From assembly GCA_035935775.1 (NCBI GenBank), contig DASYWT010000405.1, positions 1-9,946 on the forward strand: a DNA stretch of 9,946 nucleotides, given 5' to 3'. Below are positions 1 through 6,830 of the stretch, in pieces (position 1 is the stretch's first letter; every line of letters begins with the position of its first letter). Under the pieces are notes generated by a model, which was not told the DNA's origin, made no database searches, and saw only the letters and a list, made by a program, of their open reading frames with translations. Origin of the DNA: JAICWP01 sp035935775 (GTDB lineage Bacteria; Acidobacteriota; Terriglobia; Terriglobales; Acidobacteriaceae). The translations under genes and the position numbers were made by a program.

Positions 1-182
1 GTGAGGATTCCCAGATCCATGCGTCCAACCTCTCTCACCCCAGCTGGCCACGCAATGTTTTGTCCTTCGGATTCAACGCTGAAACTGACCGGGAGCGGTC
101 TGGCTTTCGGTTCCTGAGCAGAGCTACTGTACCAAGGGACCAAGGCAACCACAGCAAGCACTACCAGAATATTGCGGTGCAA
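1..182 (-). CDS. Exported protein of unknown function, N-terminal part (continues off left edge)
   Basis: An open minus-strand frame runs from a TTG codon at 182-180 to the window edge (60 codons plus two bases). It begins with a textbook signal peptide: a short basic start (MHRN), a hydrophobic core (ILVVLAVVALVPWY) and a likely signal peptidase I site after SSSA, followed by a polar mature chain containing PKARPLPVSFSVESEG. TTG is chosen because AGGAG (plus-strand complement at about 188-194) lies some 6 nt upstream and an in-frame TAG lies just beyond it, so no longer start is available. The mature domain is too short here to identify. The protein is probably periplasmic or secreted. The gene points away from the zinc-finger ORF at 349. 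The signal peptide is clear; the function is unknown. Confidence 0.65.
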   Translation of the reverse strand, partial: MHRNILVVLAVVALVPWYSSSAQEPKARPLPVSFSVESEGQNIAWPAGVREVGRMDLGIL

Positions 183-292
183 GGGTGGCTCCTATTTCCG
201 GCCTAGCTAAGGCAAATGTCGGCGTGGTCCGGTATTTTCTGCAGGAGGTTGTTCAGCCAAACTGAGAGTGTAAATCATAACGCCGGCTGCAA

Positions 293-333
293 GCCAGGGC
301 TGCGGGTGAGCGTTTGCCTCGGTTCCTGATAAG
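293..333. repeat. Imperfect 41-bp repeat, copy 1
   Basis: This 41-bp segment matches 692-732 at 31 of 41 positions with no gap: an 11-bp identical left part, a divergent 7-bp centre, then CGTTTGC and a near-identical tail ending GATAAG. In the plus frame that reads FASVPDK in both copies, the tail differences fall at third codon positions (GCC/GCT, TCG/TCT, CCT/CCA). That pattern suggests an ancient coding duplication. Here the frame is interrupted by TGA at 307-309, so this copy looks dead. It ends 15 bp before the Cys-rich ORF at 349. Confidence 0.5.
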
Positions 334-348
334 CAGTAGCATCAGGCC

Positions 349-576
349 ATGCCAGCCAAACAACCCCGCTGCGATGTGTCCGTCAACCCTGAAGGCGACC
401 GCACCGGCGAGCGAGCCATTGAGTGTGGGGCCATCGCATTGGCCTGCGCTGATTGCGGCGGATCCGCTGGGTGCCACGAACATGCGGTCCTCTGCCCATT
501 TTGCGGTGATGCCGTCTGTGAATGCACCAGCGAACATGCCTGCCACGCCAAGCCCGGCGAAAGCAAGGCCGCGTGA
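349..576 (+). CDS. Small cysteine-rich, probably zinc-binding protein
   Basis: A 75-aa ORF with ten cysteines and several histidines arranged like a compact zinc-binding domain: C8, C26, a CADC pair (33-36), CHEH (42-45), CPFC (49-52), then CEC and HACH (57-66). Such density is unlikely in a chance frame, and other frames over this stretch look like shadows. The ordered CxxC pairs would suit two structural zinc sites, and the short basic tail (KPGESKAA) is typical of small cytoplasmic zinc-finger proteins. No transmembrane or signal segment is visible. The start is uncertain because no good Shine-Dalgarno precedes ATG 349. The two copies of a 41-bp repeat flank it. I do not recognise a named family; a DNA-, RNA- or protein-binding role would be a guess. 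Confidence 0.55.
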   Translation: MPAKQPRCDVSVNPEGDRTGERAIECGAIALACADCGGSAGCHEHAVLCPFCGDAVCECTSEHACHAKPGESKAA

Positions 577-691
577 AGCATGGAATGAACAAGCGCCGAC
601 CGAAGCTTCCACCGAAACCAACCTGGACCTCATTGCCAGCACACCCACACGCCAGCCACTCTGAGGCGCCTCGATTCGAACAGCCTTCAGT

Positions 692-732
692 GCCAGGGCT
701 GCAAACAGCCGTTTGCTTCTGTTCCAGATAAG
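692..732. repeat. Imperfect 41-bp repeat, copy 2
   Basis: This is the partner of the copy at 293-333, in direct orientation and 399 bp away. In the plus frame it reads CQGCKQPFASVPDK without a stop, with a CxxC pair absent from the first copy. The frame stays open to a TAA about 75 bp further on but has no convincing start codon upstream. It lies 12 bp from the stop of the minus-strand DUF5677-like gene, in a part-decayed zone, so it may be the tail of a degraded coding duplication. The strand and purpose are not settled. Confidence 0.5.
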
Positions 733-743
733 GAACCCCGACA

Positions 744-1443
744 TTATGCGGAAGGGATAGCCAACACGATCTCGTCCAAAGCAATCACACATTGGTCGGC
801 AAAGTAAACTCCGTCAGTCGTCAGCACAGCCTGCAGATTGCGCAAGGCGTCGGTCTGGTGCATTATCCCAAGCACAAGACCTGCAGTTGGATGGGCGAAT
901 TTCGACAAAAAGGAGTTGCTTGGCGAGAACCAATCGGCAAGCCCGATAGATGCTGCTGCGTCGGCTACACGTTGATACCCGCTCTCTGGGTCAACCTGGA
1001 ACTTCTGGGCGATCCTTTGCGATCCCCTGACGAGCGAAATCCTCAAAATCGTTGGGCATTCCTCTGAGGGCATACAGCTTCGAGAGAGCATTCACGAGCC
1101 CCTTGATATCCCGGAGCGCATCTTCGTGGAAACGTCGAGCATTTTCTCGGGACGAACTGCAGTACCTAATCCAGATCCACAGCTCAAGCAGGTTGCGCGC
1201 ATTCCACGCTGCCGCGGAGAGCGCTTCCTGGTCGATTGTTGCAAGCAGGTCGGCACACACTCTCTTCACACTCAGCAACACCTTGTAGATGAGATCGGCG
1301 TACCAACCGTCTACCCTGCCCTCGTGCGCCGCAAGGATGTCGATAAGTTCGTCCAGCCGCTTCGGGATTGCTATTTGCAGCTTTTCACGGTTAAACTCAG
1401 TCTCTTGCCTCACGTCATATTCGCCGGGCATGTTCCTTCTCAT
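744..1443 (-). pseudogene. DUF5677-like protein, split by a one-base frameshift
   Basis: Two overlapping minus-strand frames make one protein. The first (1443 to about 1015) is a helical chain with LDELIDILAAHEG, ARNLLELWIWIRYC and FHEDALRDIKGLVNALSKL. The second (about 1022 to 744) continues with IAQKFQVDPESG, ADWFSPSNSFLSKFAHPTAG and ends IPSA. Removing one base near 1010-1025, where GATCGC occurs twice, joins IAK to IAQKFQ and gives about 232 aa, which is reasonable for the family. The NLLELW segment and the late KFAHPTAG with its histidine resemble DUF5677-type proteins, whose molecular role is unknown. The start is uncertain: ATG 1431 has AAGGA too close upstream and ATG 1443 has none. 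It could be a true pseudogene or an assembly error. It lies in the same orientation as, and 52 bp downstream of, the gene stub at 1495. Confidence 0.6.
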
Positions 1444-1494
1444 CTGGCTGGCTGCGGCTGCGGCGCCCTGGCGAGGGTTGGGCGGCTCGAATCG

Positions 1495-1740
1495 TTAACT
1501 GCTACTTACTGGTGCTCGCTTCCTGTACTTCACTTCGATATTCATCGCCCAGTCTAGAGTACTTATCGCATTCAGAAGCCTGAGTGCGTCTGCGACTGTC
1601 CAGTCAGAGGGGTTTGCGCGGCCATGCAAAATCCAAGCGCGGTTGATTAGTGACGGCGGCTCTGACGCCCATTCTCTGTTCACCTTGGAGATTGCAACCA
1701 CCCCAGCGATCACTTCGTGGAGAGTCTGTAGCAGGACTGC
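1495..1740 (-). pseudogene. C-terminal stub of an unidentified gene, truncated at the IS remnant
   Basis: This minus-strand frame ends at TAA/TAG-side position 1495 and has a possible GTG start at 1713, but it reads open further upstream (LLQTLHEVIAGV). The residues look protein-like: INRAWILHGRANPSDW followed by TVADALRLLNAISTLDWA, a pattern I associate with the C-termini of uncharacterised host proteins in which a conserved HGR precedes a final helix. The 5' part is missing exactly where the transposase remnant begins (about 1735-1745), so an insertion or deletion probably removed the N-terminus. An alternative is a complete 72-aa protein from GTG 1713, which lacks a good RBS. Function unknown. 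Confidence 0.45.
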
Positions 1741-1759
1741 CGGTCCATCCAGCCGGCAG
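1737..1759. repeat. Inverted repeat at the IS-remnant/gene-stub junction
   Basis: CTGCCGG at 1737-1743 and CCGGCAG at 1753-1759 are perfect 7-bp arms around a 9-base loop. They sit where transposase similarity ends and the gene stub begins. They may be the remnant of an element end or simply a chance hairpin in GC-rich DNA. Confidence 0.3.
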
Positions 1760-2125
1760 AGGACACGATCGAATGCAACGGGCGGTCTGGCGCACGCGAG
1801 CGCCGAATTTGAACAGGCGTGCGCGCAGAGTTTCGATCTGCGCCGAGCGCCACGCCTCCGGCAGCTGCAGCCGGAACAGGATGACTAAGTTATAGGCGAA
1901 GCCGTGGAGGAGAAGGCGGAAGGCGTTAGCCAGGAAACGATGGCAGCTCAACCGGTCGGCGCGGAAGCCGTTCTTGAACTCTTCGATGCAGTTCTCGCAT
2001 TCCCCGCGGTCGTTGTAAAAGGCGAAGACCTCGGAAGCGCGGCCGGGGCAGTTGGTGATCACAAAGCGCAGGTTGGTGCCGGCCGCGGTGTGCTCGGCCT
2101 TGTAGCAGATGCGGCGCCAGCAAAA
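1741..2125 (-). pseudogene. IS1380-family transposase, C-terminal remnant
   Basis: The minus frame upstream and downstream of ATG 2062 reads RRICYKAEHTAAGTNLRFVITN, then GRASEVFAFYNDRGECENC, IEEFKNGFRADRLSCHRF and LANAFRLLLHGFAYNLVILF. These are the hallmarks of the C-terminal third of IS1380 transposases: the YxxRG.xE.xIxE.K segment with the catalytic glutamate, the ADR.SCH.F.AN motif and the terminal helices ending LPAGW. An in-frame TGA at 2126-2128 cuts the similarity off upstream, so the N-terminal two thirds with the first catalytic aspartates are missing. Beyond LPAGW (about 1755) the frame runs on without recognisable similarity. The element cannot make active transposase. The neighbouring motif GTGAATAATCTAGGCTAG (2129-2146) could be part of an element end, which would imply an internal deletion; I cannot verify that. 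Confidence 0.75.
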
Positions 2126-2594
2126 TCAGTGAATAATCTAGGCTAGTGTTCTTCAAAACCGGCGAGATAAAAAGCGCCCGGACGCAGCGTAATGCTATGG
2201 TGCGACGGGCCCTGACGCTGACAAAGTTGCAGCCCCAAAAGTATAGACATCGGAAGGCCGAATTGAACGCTCAACAGAAGGAACTGCAAGACAGCAGAAC
2301 TGCGTATAAGGCAGCTGTGCAGCATAAAGACCAGGCGCCGATAGCCGCCAGGCATCATAACCACCGCGGTACAGCTGTTGCACACACGTTGCACAGCGGT
2401 GGTCAACGAATCGAAAACATCAGTCACTTACAGGTTCTTATCGACTGTCTATCTACTTGAATAATCGGGAATGAATGATGGGACTGACTAATTTCAAGAC
2501 CGCCCGTTTCGACCGCTCACGCATCCCTCCGGAATCGGGTCTAAGTGGCTGTCTCCACCGAGGTTAGTTTACCGCAACGTGGTCAGATTCATTG

Positions 2595-2622
2595 GCAACT
2601 GAGGAACAGTTGCGGAACGTTC
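2595..2622. repeat. Palindrome pair upstream of the permease, possible operator
   Basis: GCAACTG at 2595-2601 and CAGTTGC at 2607-2613 form a perfect 7-bp inverted repeat around AGGAA, followed at once by the 8-bp palindrome GAACGTTC (2615-2622). It lies about 115 bp before the permease start in otherwise featureless DNA, so it could bind a dimeric regulator. A single occurrence proves nothing. Confidence 0.25.
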
Positions 2623-2705
2623 ACGCTTCAAGCCGGGTCAACGGCAAGCGTGTTGAGTGCATTCCCCCAAGCAAGGACCCACCAGCCGGCCTGGCGAAAG
2701 CGCCG

Positions 2706-2714
2706 TGGTAGATT
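2706..2714 (+). promoter_or_regulatory. Candidate extended -10 promoter of the permease-aminotransferase unit
   Basis: TGGTAGATT fits an extended -10 element (TGn followed by TAGATT), 21 bp before ATG 2736. No -35 hexamer is visible at the usual distance. It would give a leader of about 15 nt with no Shine-Dalgarno, which agrees with the missing RBS at the permease start. Confidence 0.3.
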
Positions 2715-2735
2715 GCTGGCTGCGACCGCCCCTTC

Positions 2736-4124
2736 ATGCCCGCGTCCGGTCATACCGCGCAGCCGGTTCAGCCCACCACCGGCGGCACTCAATTAAAACT
2801 GGCGCGTCAAATTGGCCTGTTCGACGCCACCATGCTGGTGATGGGGGGAATCGTCGGGGCGGGCATTTTCATTAACCCTTACGTGGTCGCCCGCCAGGTG
2901 CACACGCCCGTGCTCATCCTGGGAGCCTGGGTGGCAGGCGGGGTGGTTGCCATGCTGGGCGCCTTCGTTTATGCCGAACTGGCTGATTACATGCCCGAGG
3001 TGGGCGGCCAGTACGCTTACCTGCGTTCCGCCTACCATCCTGCTCTGGGAGTCCTCTATGGCTGGGGCCTGCTGCTGGTGACCGAAACCGGCGGCATGGC
3101 CGCAGTCACCATCACCTTCGCGCGCTATTTCCGTGAGCTGACAACGCCTCGTTTCTCCGAGCGCGCCATTGCAGTGGTTACACTCGCTGTCCTCACCGTC
3201 ATTAATTGTCTGGGAGTGAAACTGGGCAGCCGGGTGCAGAGCGCGCTGATGCTGCTCAAGATTGCTGCCATTGCCTTGCTGGTATTGGCCGGGTTCCTCC
3301 TGCTCCGCGCCCCACATCCCGTGTTTCACCCGGTGCTCGACCAGAAGCCCTCCTTCGATCTGTTGACGGCATTCGGGGCGGCCATGATTCCGGTGTTGTT
3401 TTCTTACGGCGGCTGGCAGACCACGAACTTTGTGGCCGGCGAAATCAAGGAACCCAGGCGCAACCTGTCGCGCGCGCTGGTGATCGGCGTGGCTGGGGTG
3501 GTTGTCCTCTATGTGGCGGTGAACCTGGTGTGTGTTCGCGCCCTCGGCCCCGCCGGCCTGGCCGATACCACGGTGCCCGCGACCGCCGTCATGCGTCTGG
3601 TGATGGGCAGCCGCGGCGCGATGCTGATCGCGCTGGGGATTACTATTTCGACGCTGGGGTTTCTCAGCCAATCCATTTTGACGGCTCCTCGCGTCTATTT
3701 CGCCATGGCAGAGGACGGTTTGTTCTTCCGCAGCGTGGGTTATGTGAATGCCCGCACCCGTGTGCCCATCGTCGCCATTGTCCTGCAAAGTGTTTGGACC
3801 GCAGTTATAACTCTGTCCGGACGCTATGACCAGATCCTCAATTACGTGGTGGCGACCGATTTTGTTTTCTTCGGGCTGACCGCGACCTGCGTGTTTGTCT
3901 TTCGCCGCAGGGAGCGGGAAGCCGGGAACGAGAAGCGAGCCTCATTCCGCACGCCCGGGCATCCCTTCACCACCGCGGTGTTTGTGCTGGCCTGCTGGGT
4001 GGTGGTGGCCAATGCCATCTATAAATATCCCGCCAACAGCCTGATTGGAACGCTGATCCTGCTGCTGGGCGTGCCCGTGTACCTGCTGTGGTCGCGGCAC
4101 AGGAAAGTGAGGACTGCGGCATGA
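2736..4124 (+). CDS. APC-superfamily amino-acid permease
   Basis: A 462-aa integral membrane protein with about twelve hydrophobic segments, the first at about 28-50 and the last at about 435-453. The first contains GGIVGAGIF (37-45), the unwound substrate-binding turn of APC transporters (often GSGIF). Other family marks are EVGGQYAYLR (88-97), FSYGGWQTTNFVAGEIKEP (222-240), the family's usual E-[IV]-K-x-P loop, and the SQSILTAPRVYFAMAEDGL region (311-329). The length and layout fit the LAT/SteT-like branch that moves amino acids by proton symport or exchange. Substrate specificity cannot be read. ATG 2736 is the only plausible start, since an in-frame TAG lies 27 bp upstream and the next ATG would cut TM1. 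The stop overlaps the next start as ATGA, so the two genes are translationally coupled. Confidence 0.9.
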   Translation: MPASGHTAQPVQPTTGGTQLKLARQIGLFDATMLVMGGIVGAGIFINPYVVARQVHTPVLILGAWVAGGVVAMLGAFVYAELADYMPEVGGQYAYLRSAYHPALGVLYGWGLLLVTETGGMAAVTITFARYFRELTTPRFSERAIAVVTLAVLTVINCLGVKLGSRVQSALMLLKIAAIALLVLAGFLLLRAPHPVFHPVLDQKPSFDLLTAFGAAMIPVLFSYGGWQTTNFVAGEIKEPRRNLSRALVIGVAGVVVLYVAVNLVCVRALGPAGLADTTVPATAVMRLVMGSRGAMLIALGITISTLGFLSQSILTAPRVYFAMAEDGLFFRSVGYVNARTRVPIVAIVLQSVWTAVITLSGRYDQILNYVVATDFVFFGLTATCVFVFRRREREAGNEKRASFRTPGHPFTTAVFVLACWVVVANAIYKYPANSLIGTLILLLGVPVYLLWSRHRKVRTAA

Positions 4125-5215
4125 AGCAGCCGCGCGGCACCATCCATTCGCCATACATGGAGTGGGCCAAATTGTGTTCGGCGGCGACTTACAACCTGGC
4201 CACCAGCGGAGTTGCGAGTTATCCGCTGGCCGAGTTGGGTGTGAGCATCGAGGATCTGGAGATCAATGGGCCCAGCGAATATGGCTATCCGCCGCTGCAG
4301 GAGCGGTTAGCCCGCAAGAACCAGGTAGCCCCGGAATGTGTGGTCGCGGCTGCCGGCACCTCGATGGCTAACCACCTCGCCATGGCGGCGTGCTTCGAGC
4401 CGGGTGAAGAAGTCCTGGTCGAGCAGCCGACTTATGAGCTGCTGCTCAGTACGGCTCGTTATCTGGGAGCAAAGATCCGCCGCTTCCGGCGAAGCTTTGA
4501 AGATGATTTCCGCATTGATCCCCAGGAAATCGCAAAGCGGATCACGCCGCGCACGCGGCTGATCATGATTACCAACCTGCACAATCCCAGCGGCGCCTTG
4601 ACGGATGAGCCCACGCTGGCCGCAGTTGGCGAAATCGCGCAGGGCTGCGGCGCTCGCGTGCTGGTAGATGAGGTTTACCTGGAGGCGGCGTTTGAGGCGC
4701 CCCGACGCTCCGCCTTCCACCTTGGCCCGCAGTTCGTTACCACCAACAGTTTGACCAAGGCGTACGGCTTAAGCGGCCTGCGCTGCGGCTGGGTGCTGGC
4801 CGAGCCCGAGCTGGCCAAACGCATGTGGCGCATCAACGACGTTTACGGCGCTACTGCGGTGCATCCGGGAGAGCGGATGAGCGTAATGGCGCTCGACAGA
4901 CTGGAAACGATATCCGGCCGGGCGAAAAACATTCTGGGAACCAACCGGCAAGCGATGAACGCCTTGCTGGACGCTCGCCGCGAACTGCGTTGTTTTCGTC
5001 CCGCTTTTGGTACAGTCATGTTCCCCAAGCTGCGGCGCGGCAACGTGGATGAGTTTTGCCAACTGTTGCGAGAGAAATACGAGACCAGCGTTGTGCCTGG
5101 ACAATTTTTCGAAATGCCGCAGTATCTCCGTATTGGTATGGGGGGCGACATCGAGATGACAGCTGAGGGCCTGCGCCGCCTGGGGTGCGCGCTGGAAGAG
5201 TGCGCGCGGAGATGA
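4121..5215 (+). CDS. Class I/II PLP-dependent aminotransferase
   Basis: A 364-aa cytoplasmic fold-type I enzyme that should move an amino group between an amino acid and a 2-oxo acid. Visible marks in order: EYGYPPLQERLA (53-64), GTSMANHLA (79-87) of the phosphate-binding loop, TNLHNPSG with Asn155, DEVY with Asp183 and Tyr186 contacting the PLP ring, SLTKAYGLSGLRCGW with the Schiff-base Lys213 and Arg221, and YLRIGMG with the carboxylate-binding Arg337. The usual catalytic set is therefore complete; the length is slightly below the typical 380-400. Start ATG 4121 is preferred over an in-frame GTG at 4088 inside the permease because GAGGA (4109-4113) sits 7 nt upstream and it forms the ATGA overlap. 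Pairing with the permease suggests degradation or conversion of an imported amino acid. The substrate is unknown. Confidence 0.9.
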   Translation: MKQPRGTIHSPYMEWAKLCSAATYNLATSGVASYPLAELGVSIEDLEINGPSEYGYPPLQERLARKNQVAPECVVAAAGTSMANHLAMAACFEPGEEVLVEQPTYELLLSTARYLGAKIRRFRRSFEDDFRIDPQEIAKRITPRTRLIMITNLHNPSGALTDEPTLAAVGEIAQGCGARVLVDEVYLEAAFEAPRRSAFHLGPQFVTTNSLTKAYGLSGLRCGWVLAEPELAKRMWRINDVYGATAVHPGERMSVMALDRLETISGRAKNILGTNRQAMNALLDARRELRCFRPAFGTVMFPKLRRGNVDEFCQLLREKYETSVVPGQFFEMPQYLRIGMGGDIEMTAEGLRRLGCALEECARR

Positions 5216-5239
5216 GTGGGAGATCGGTTAGCCACTTCC

Positions 5240-5247
5240 TATACAAT
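5240..5247 (+). promoter_or_regulatory. Candidate -10 region of the sulfur/cytochrome unit
   Basis: TATACAAT lies 39 bp before ATG 5286, in the 70-bp gap after the aminotransferase. It offers TATACA or TACAAT as a -10 hexamer. No good -35 is visible, so the call is weak, but the gap and change of function suggest that a separate transcript starts here. Confidence 0.35.
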
Positions 5248-5285
5248 CGCTTGGCCAGCCGCGATGGTTGGGGAGAGATTCAAGG

Positions 5286-6032
5286 ATGCGAGCCGAGGGC
5301 TTGTTTGCTCCGCTGCTGGGAGCGCTGATTATGGCAGCTTCTGCCGGCGTGGTTCGAAGCGCGGGGCAAGTGCCAGCCGAACCCAATGCAGACCAGCGCT
5401 TCACACCAACCGCAGGCAAGCCGGCAAAGGGGCGGCAGGTCTTCCTGAGTTACTGCGCCACATGCCACGGTCGTCGCGGAGATGGCAAGCCGGCCAGGGG
5501 TTTAAAGCTAAAGCCGCCGGCCGTAGACCTCACCAGCTTTGAGCTTTCCGATTCCTTCATCCGGAGAGTGCTGCAGGAAGGTGTGCCGGGCACGGGAATG
5601 GCGGCGTGGAATTCTTTGCCCGCGGACCAATTGAGCGCGGTGGTTGCCTATACCGCCAGCCTTGCCCGCGCTGACCAACTCCCCCCGCGAAAACGCATGG
5701 CGCCGGAGAGCGCGCTGCGGGAGTCGGGGCGGCGGGTCTACGTTGCGCACTGCGTGCGCTGCCATGGAGAACAGGGTCAGGGCGACGGCCCCGAAGCAAC
5801 TCGCTACAAGCCGCCGCCCTCCAGTTTTGCGGAAATGCGGCCCTCATACGCAGCCGCGGCGCGGGCGCTCGCCGAGGGAGTTCCGGGGAGCGCCATGCCG
5901 GCATGGCTGCTGCTGACGCCGGCGGAAACGCAGGCGACCACTTTCTACATCCGGTCGTTGTATCGCGGACCGGAGCGGCCTGCCGCGCCGCGCTCAGCCG
6001 TGCGGCGCCGTGCCGGAATAGCGCAGCGATAA
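5286..6032 (+). CDS. Exported diheme cytochrome c (two tandem domains)
   Basis: A 248-aa protein with a signal peptide (LFAPLLGALIMAASAGVVRSA) and two tandem cytochrome c domains. Domain 1 has CATCH (57-61) with probable sixth ligand Met105 in VPGTGMAAW; domain 2 has CVRCH (156-160) with Met204 in VPGSAMPAW. The halves are an obvious internal duplication (EGVPGTGMAAW against EGVPGSAMPAW, each followed by a helix). It should carry electrons in the periplasm as a His/Met-ligated carrier. ATG 5286 is chosen over TTG 5268 because GGGGAGAG (5270-5277) is 8 nt upstream. It leads a same-strand set ending in a TsdA-like dehydrogenase, so it may accept electrons from that enzyme, as the diheme TsdB does elsewhere. 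I do not claim it is TsdB. The basic tail (RSAVRRRAG) is unusual. Confidence 0.9.
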   Translation: MRAEGLFAPLLGALIMAASAGVVRSAGQVPAEPNADQRFTPTAGKPAKGRQVFLSYCATCHGRRGDGKPARGLKLKPPAVDLTSFELSDSFIRRVLQEGVPGTGMAAWNSLPADQLSAVVAYTASLARADQLPPRKRMAPESALRESGRRVYVAHCVRCHGEQGQGDGPEATRYKPPPSSFAEMRPSYAAAARALAEGVPGSAMPAWLLLTPAETQATTFYIRSLYRGPERPAAPRSAVRRRAGIAQR

Positions 6033-6101
6033 CTTCGGCAATACTGCTAGCATGTGAGTTCTATTCGGGCAAAGAATTCGTCACAACAAGGAGCGATCTT
6101 C

Positions 6102-6803
6102 GTGAGCAAAATGTCGCGTCGTGGGTTTGTGGGCCAGGCAGCGGTGGGATTGGCGGCATTTGCTGCCATGGGTGGAAAATCAGCTGAGGCGCAACTGGTT
6201 TATAAGCGCAGCGACTGGAACATGAAGGAATTCGATGAGTTGGTGCGCGTGCCGGCGCGTGCCAAGCAGGTGTACGACGCTACTGCCATAGACGGCGGCA
6301 AGTTCCTTAACAACATCAAGAATTCACTGAATGGACTGCAGTTTGGCTTCGGCATTCCGGCGCGGCAGGCGCGCATTCTGGCGGCGCTGCACGGGGCGGC
6401 CAACATGGTGAACTACGACGATTATGTATGGCAGAAGTACCGCCTCGGCGAATTGCTGAATGAAACCGATCCAGAAACCGGCAAGCCGGTGGTGCGGAAT
6501 CCTTACTATCCCAGCAACGTGCCCAAGAACGCCTCCCACGATCTCGAAGATGAGCGTTCCGTTTATCAGGACACCGGCGTTCAGGGCCTGCAGGCGCGGG
6601 GAGTGAAATTTCTCAGCTGCCACACCGGCCTGGAGGAGATCGCCCATTTGATTGTGAAGCGCTGGAAACTTTCGCAGGCCCGGGAAGAAGTTGCCAGGGA
6701 CATGCTGGCTCACGTCCACCAGGGCGTATTGGTGGTGCCTTCCATGGTGGCCAGCCTGGTCCTGCTGCAGAGCGAAGGTCACTACATTTATATCAAGGTG
6801 TAG
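6102..6803 (+). CDS. Tat-exported DsrE-like protein
   Basis: A 233-aa protein with a twin-arginine signal, SRRGFV at residues 5-10 followed by a mild hydrophobic stretch (AAVGLAAFAAMGG) and an AEA cleavage site. The mature part resembles the DsrE/DsrF-like fold: YDATAIDGGKFLNNIKNSL, FGFGIPARQARILAALHGAA, YRLGELL, then GVKFLSCHTGLEE with Cys173 and the typical end VVPSMVASLVLLQSEGH leading to YIYIKV. In DsrE/TusD relatives a cysteine in this area can carry sulfur; whether Cys173 does is inference. Start GTG 6102 is chosen because AAGGAG (6088-6093) lies 8 nt upstream; ATG 6111 would keep the RR motif but lose this spacing. DsrE proteins are usually cytoplasmic, so export is notable. The next start is 27 bp away. 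A TGCTAGCAT extended -10 lookalike occurs at 6045-6053. Confidence 0.8.
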   Translation: MSKMSRRGFVGQAAVGLAAFAAMGGKSAEAQLVYKRSDWNMKEFDELVRVPARAKQVYDATAIDGGKFLNNIKNSLNGLQFGFGIPARQARILAALHGAANMVNYDDYVWQKYRLGELLNETDPETGKPVVRNPYYPSNVPKNASHDLEDERSVYQDTGVQGLQARGVKFLSCHTGLEEIAHLIVKRWKLSQAREEVARDMLAHVHQGVLVVPSMVASLVLLQSEGHYIYIKV

Positions 6804-6830
6804 ACGGTCGCCATGGCGCAGGAGAAAGCG

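Larger units (their letters stand above)
2147..2735. other. Gene-poor stretch, no supported CDS
   Basis: Frames of about 60-100 codons occur on both strands between 2146 and 2460 (plus strand MFFKTGEIKS..., minus strand MTDVFDSLTT...), but none has an RBS, a recognisable motif or better residue composition than the others. TGAATAATC occurs at 2130-2138 beside the IS remnant and again at 2458-2466, which may mark boundaries of decayed mobile DNA. The right part contains an operator-like palindrome and a candidate promoter for the permease, listed separately. Confidence 0.5.

Noticed and set aside
253..792. 179-codon minus-strand open frame across the Cys-rich ORF
   Set aside because: It has no domain pattern and no RBS, and the repeat differences fall at first codon positions in this frame, which argues against coding here.
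2146..2460. Opposed frames of 104 and 94 codons
   Set aside because: Neither has an RBS, motif or convincing composition; the stretch looks non-coding.
2793..3788. 331-codon minus-strand frame opposite the permease
   Set aside because: Its His/Gln/Gly-rich composition is the shadow of GC-rich membrane-protein codons; the plus-strand permease is unambiguous.
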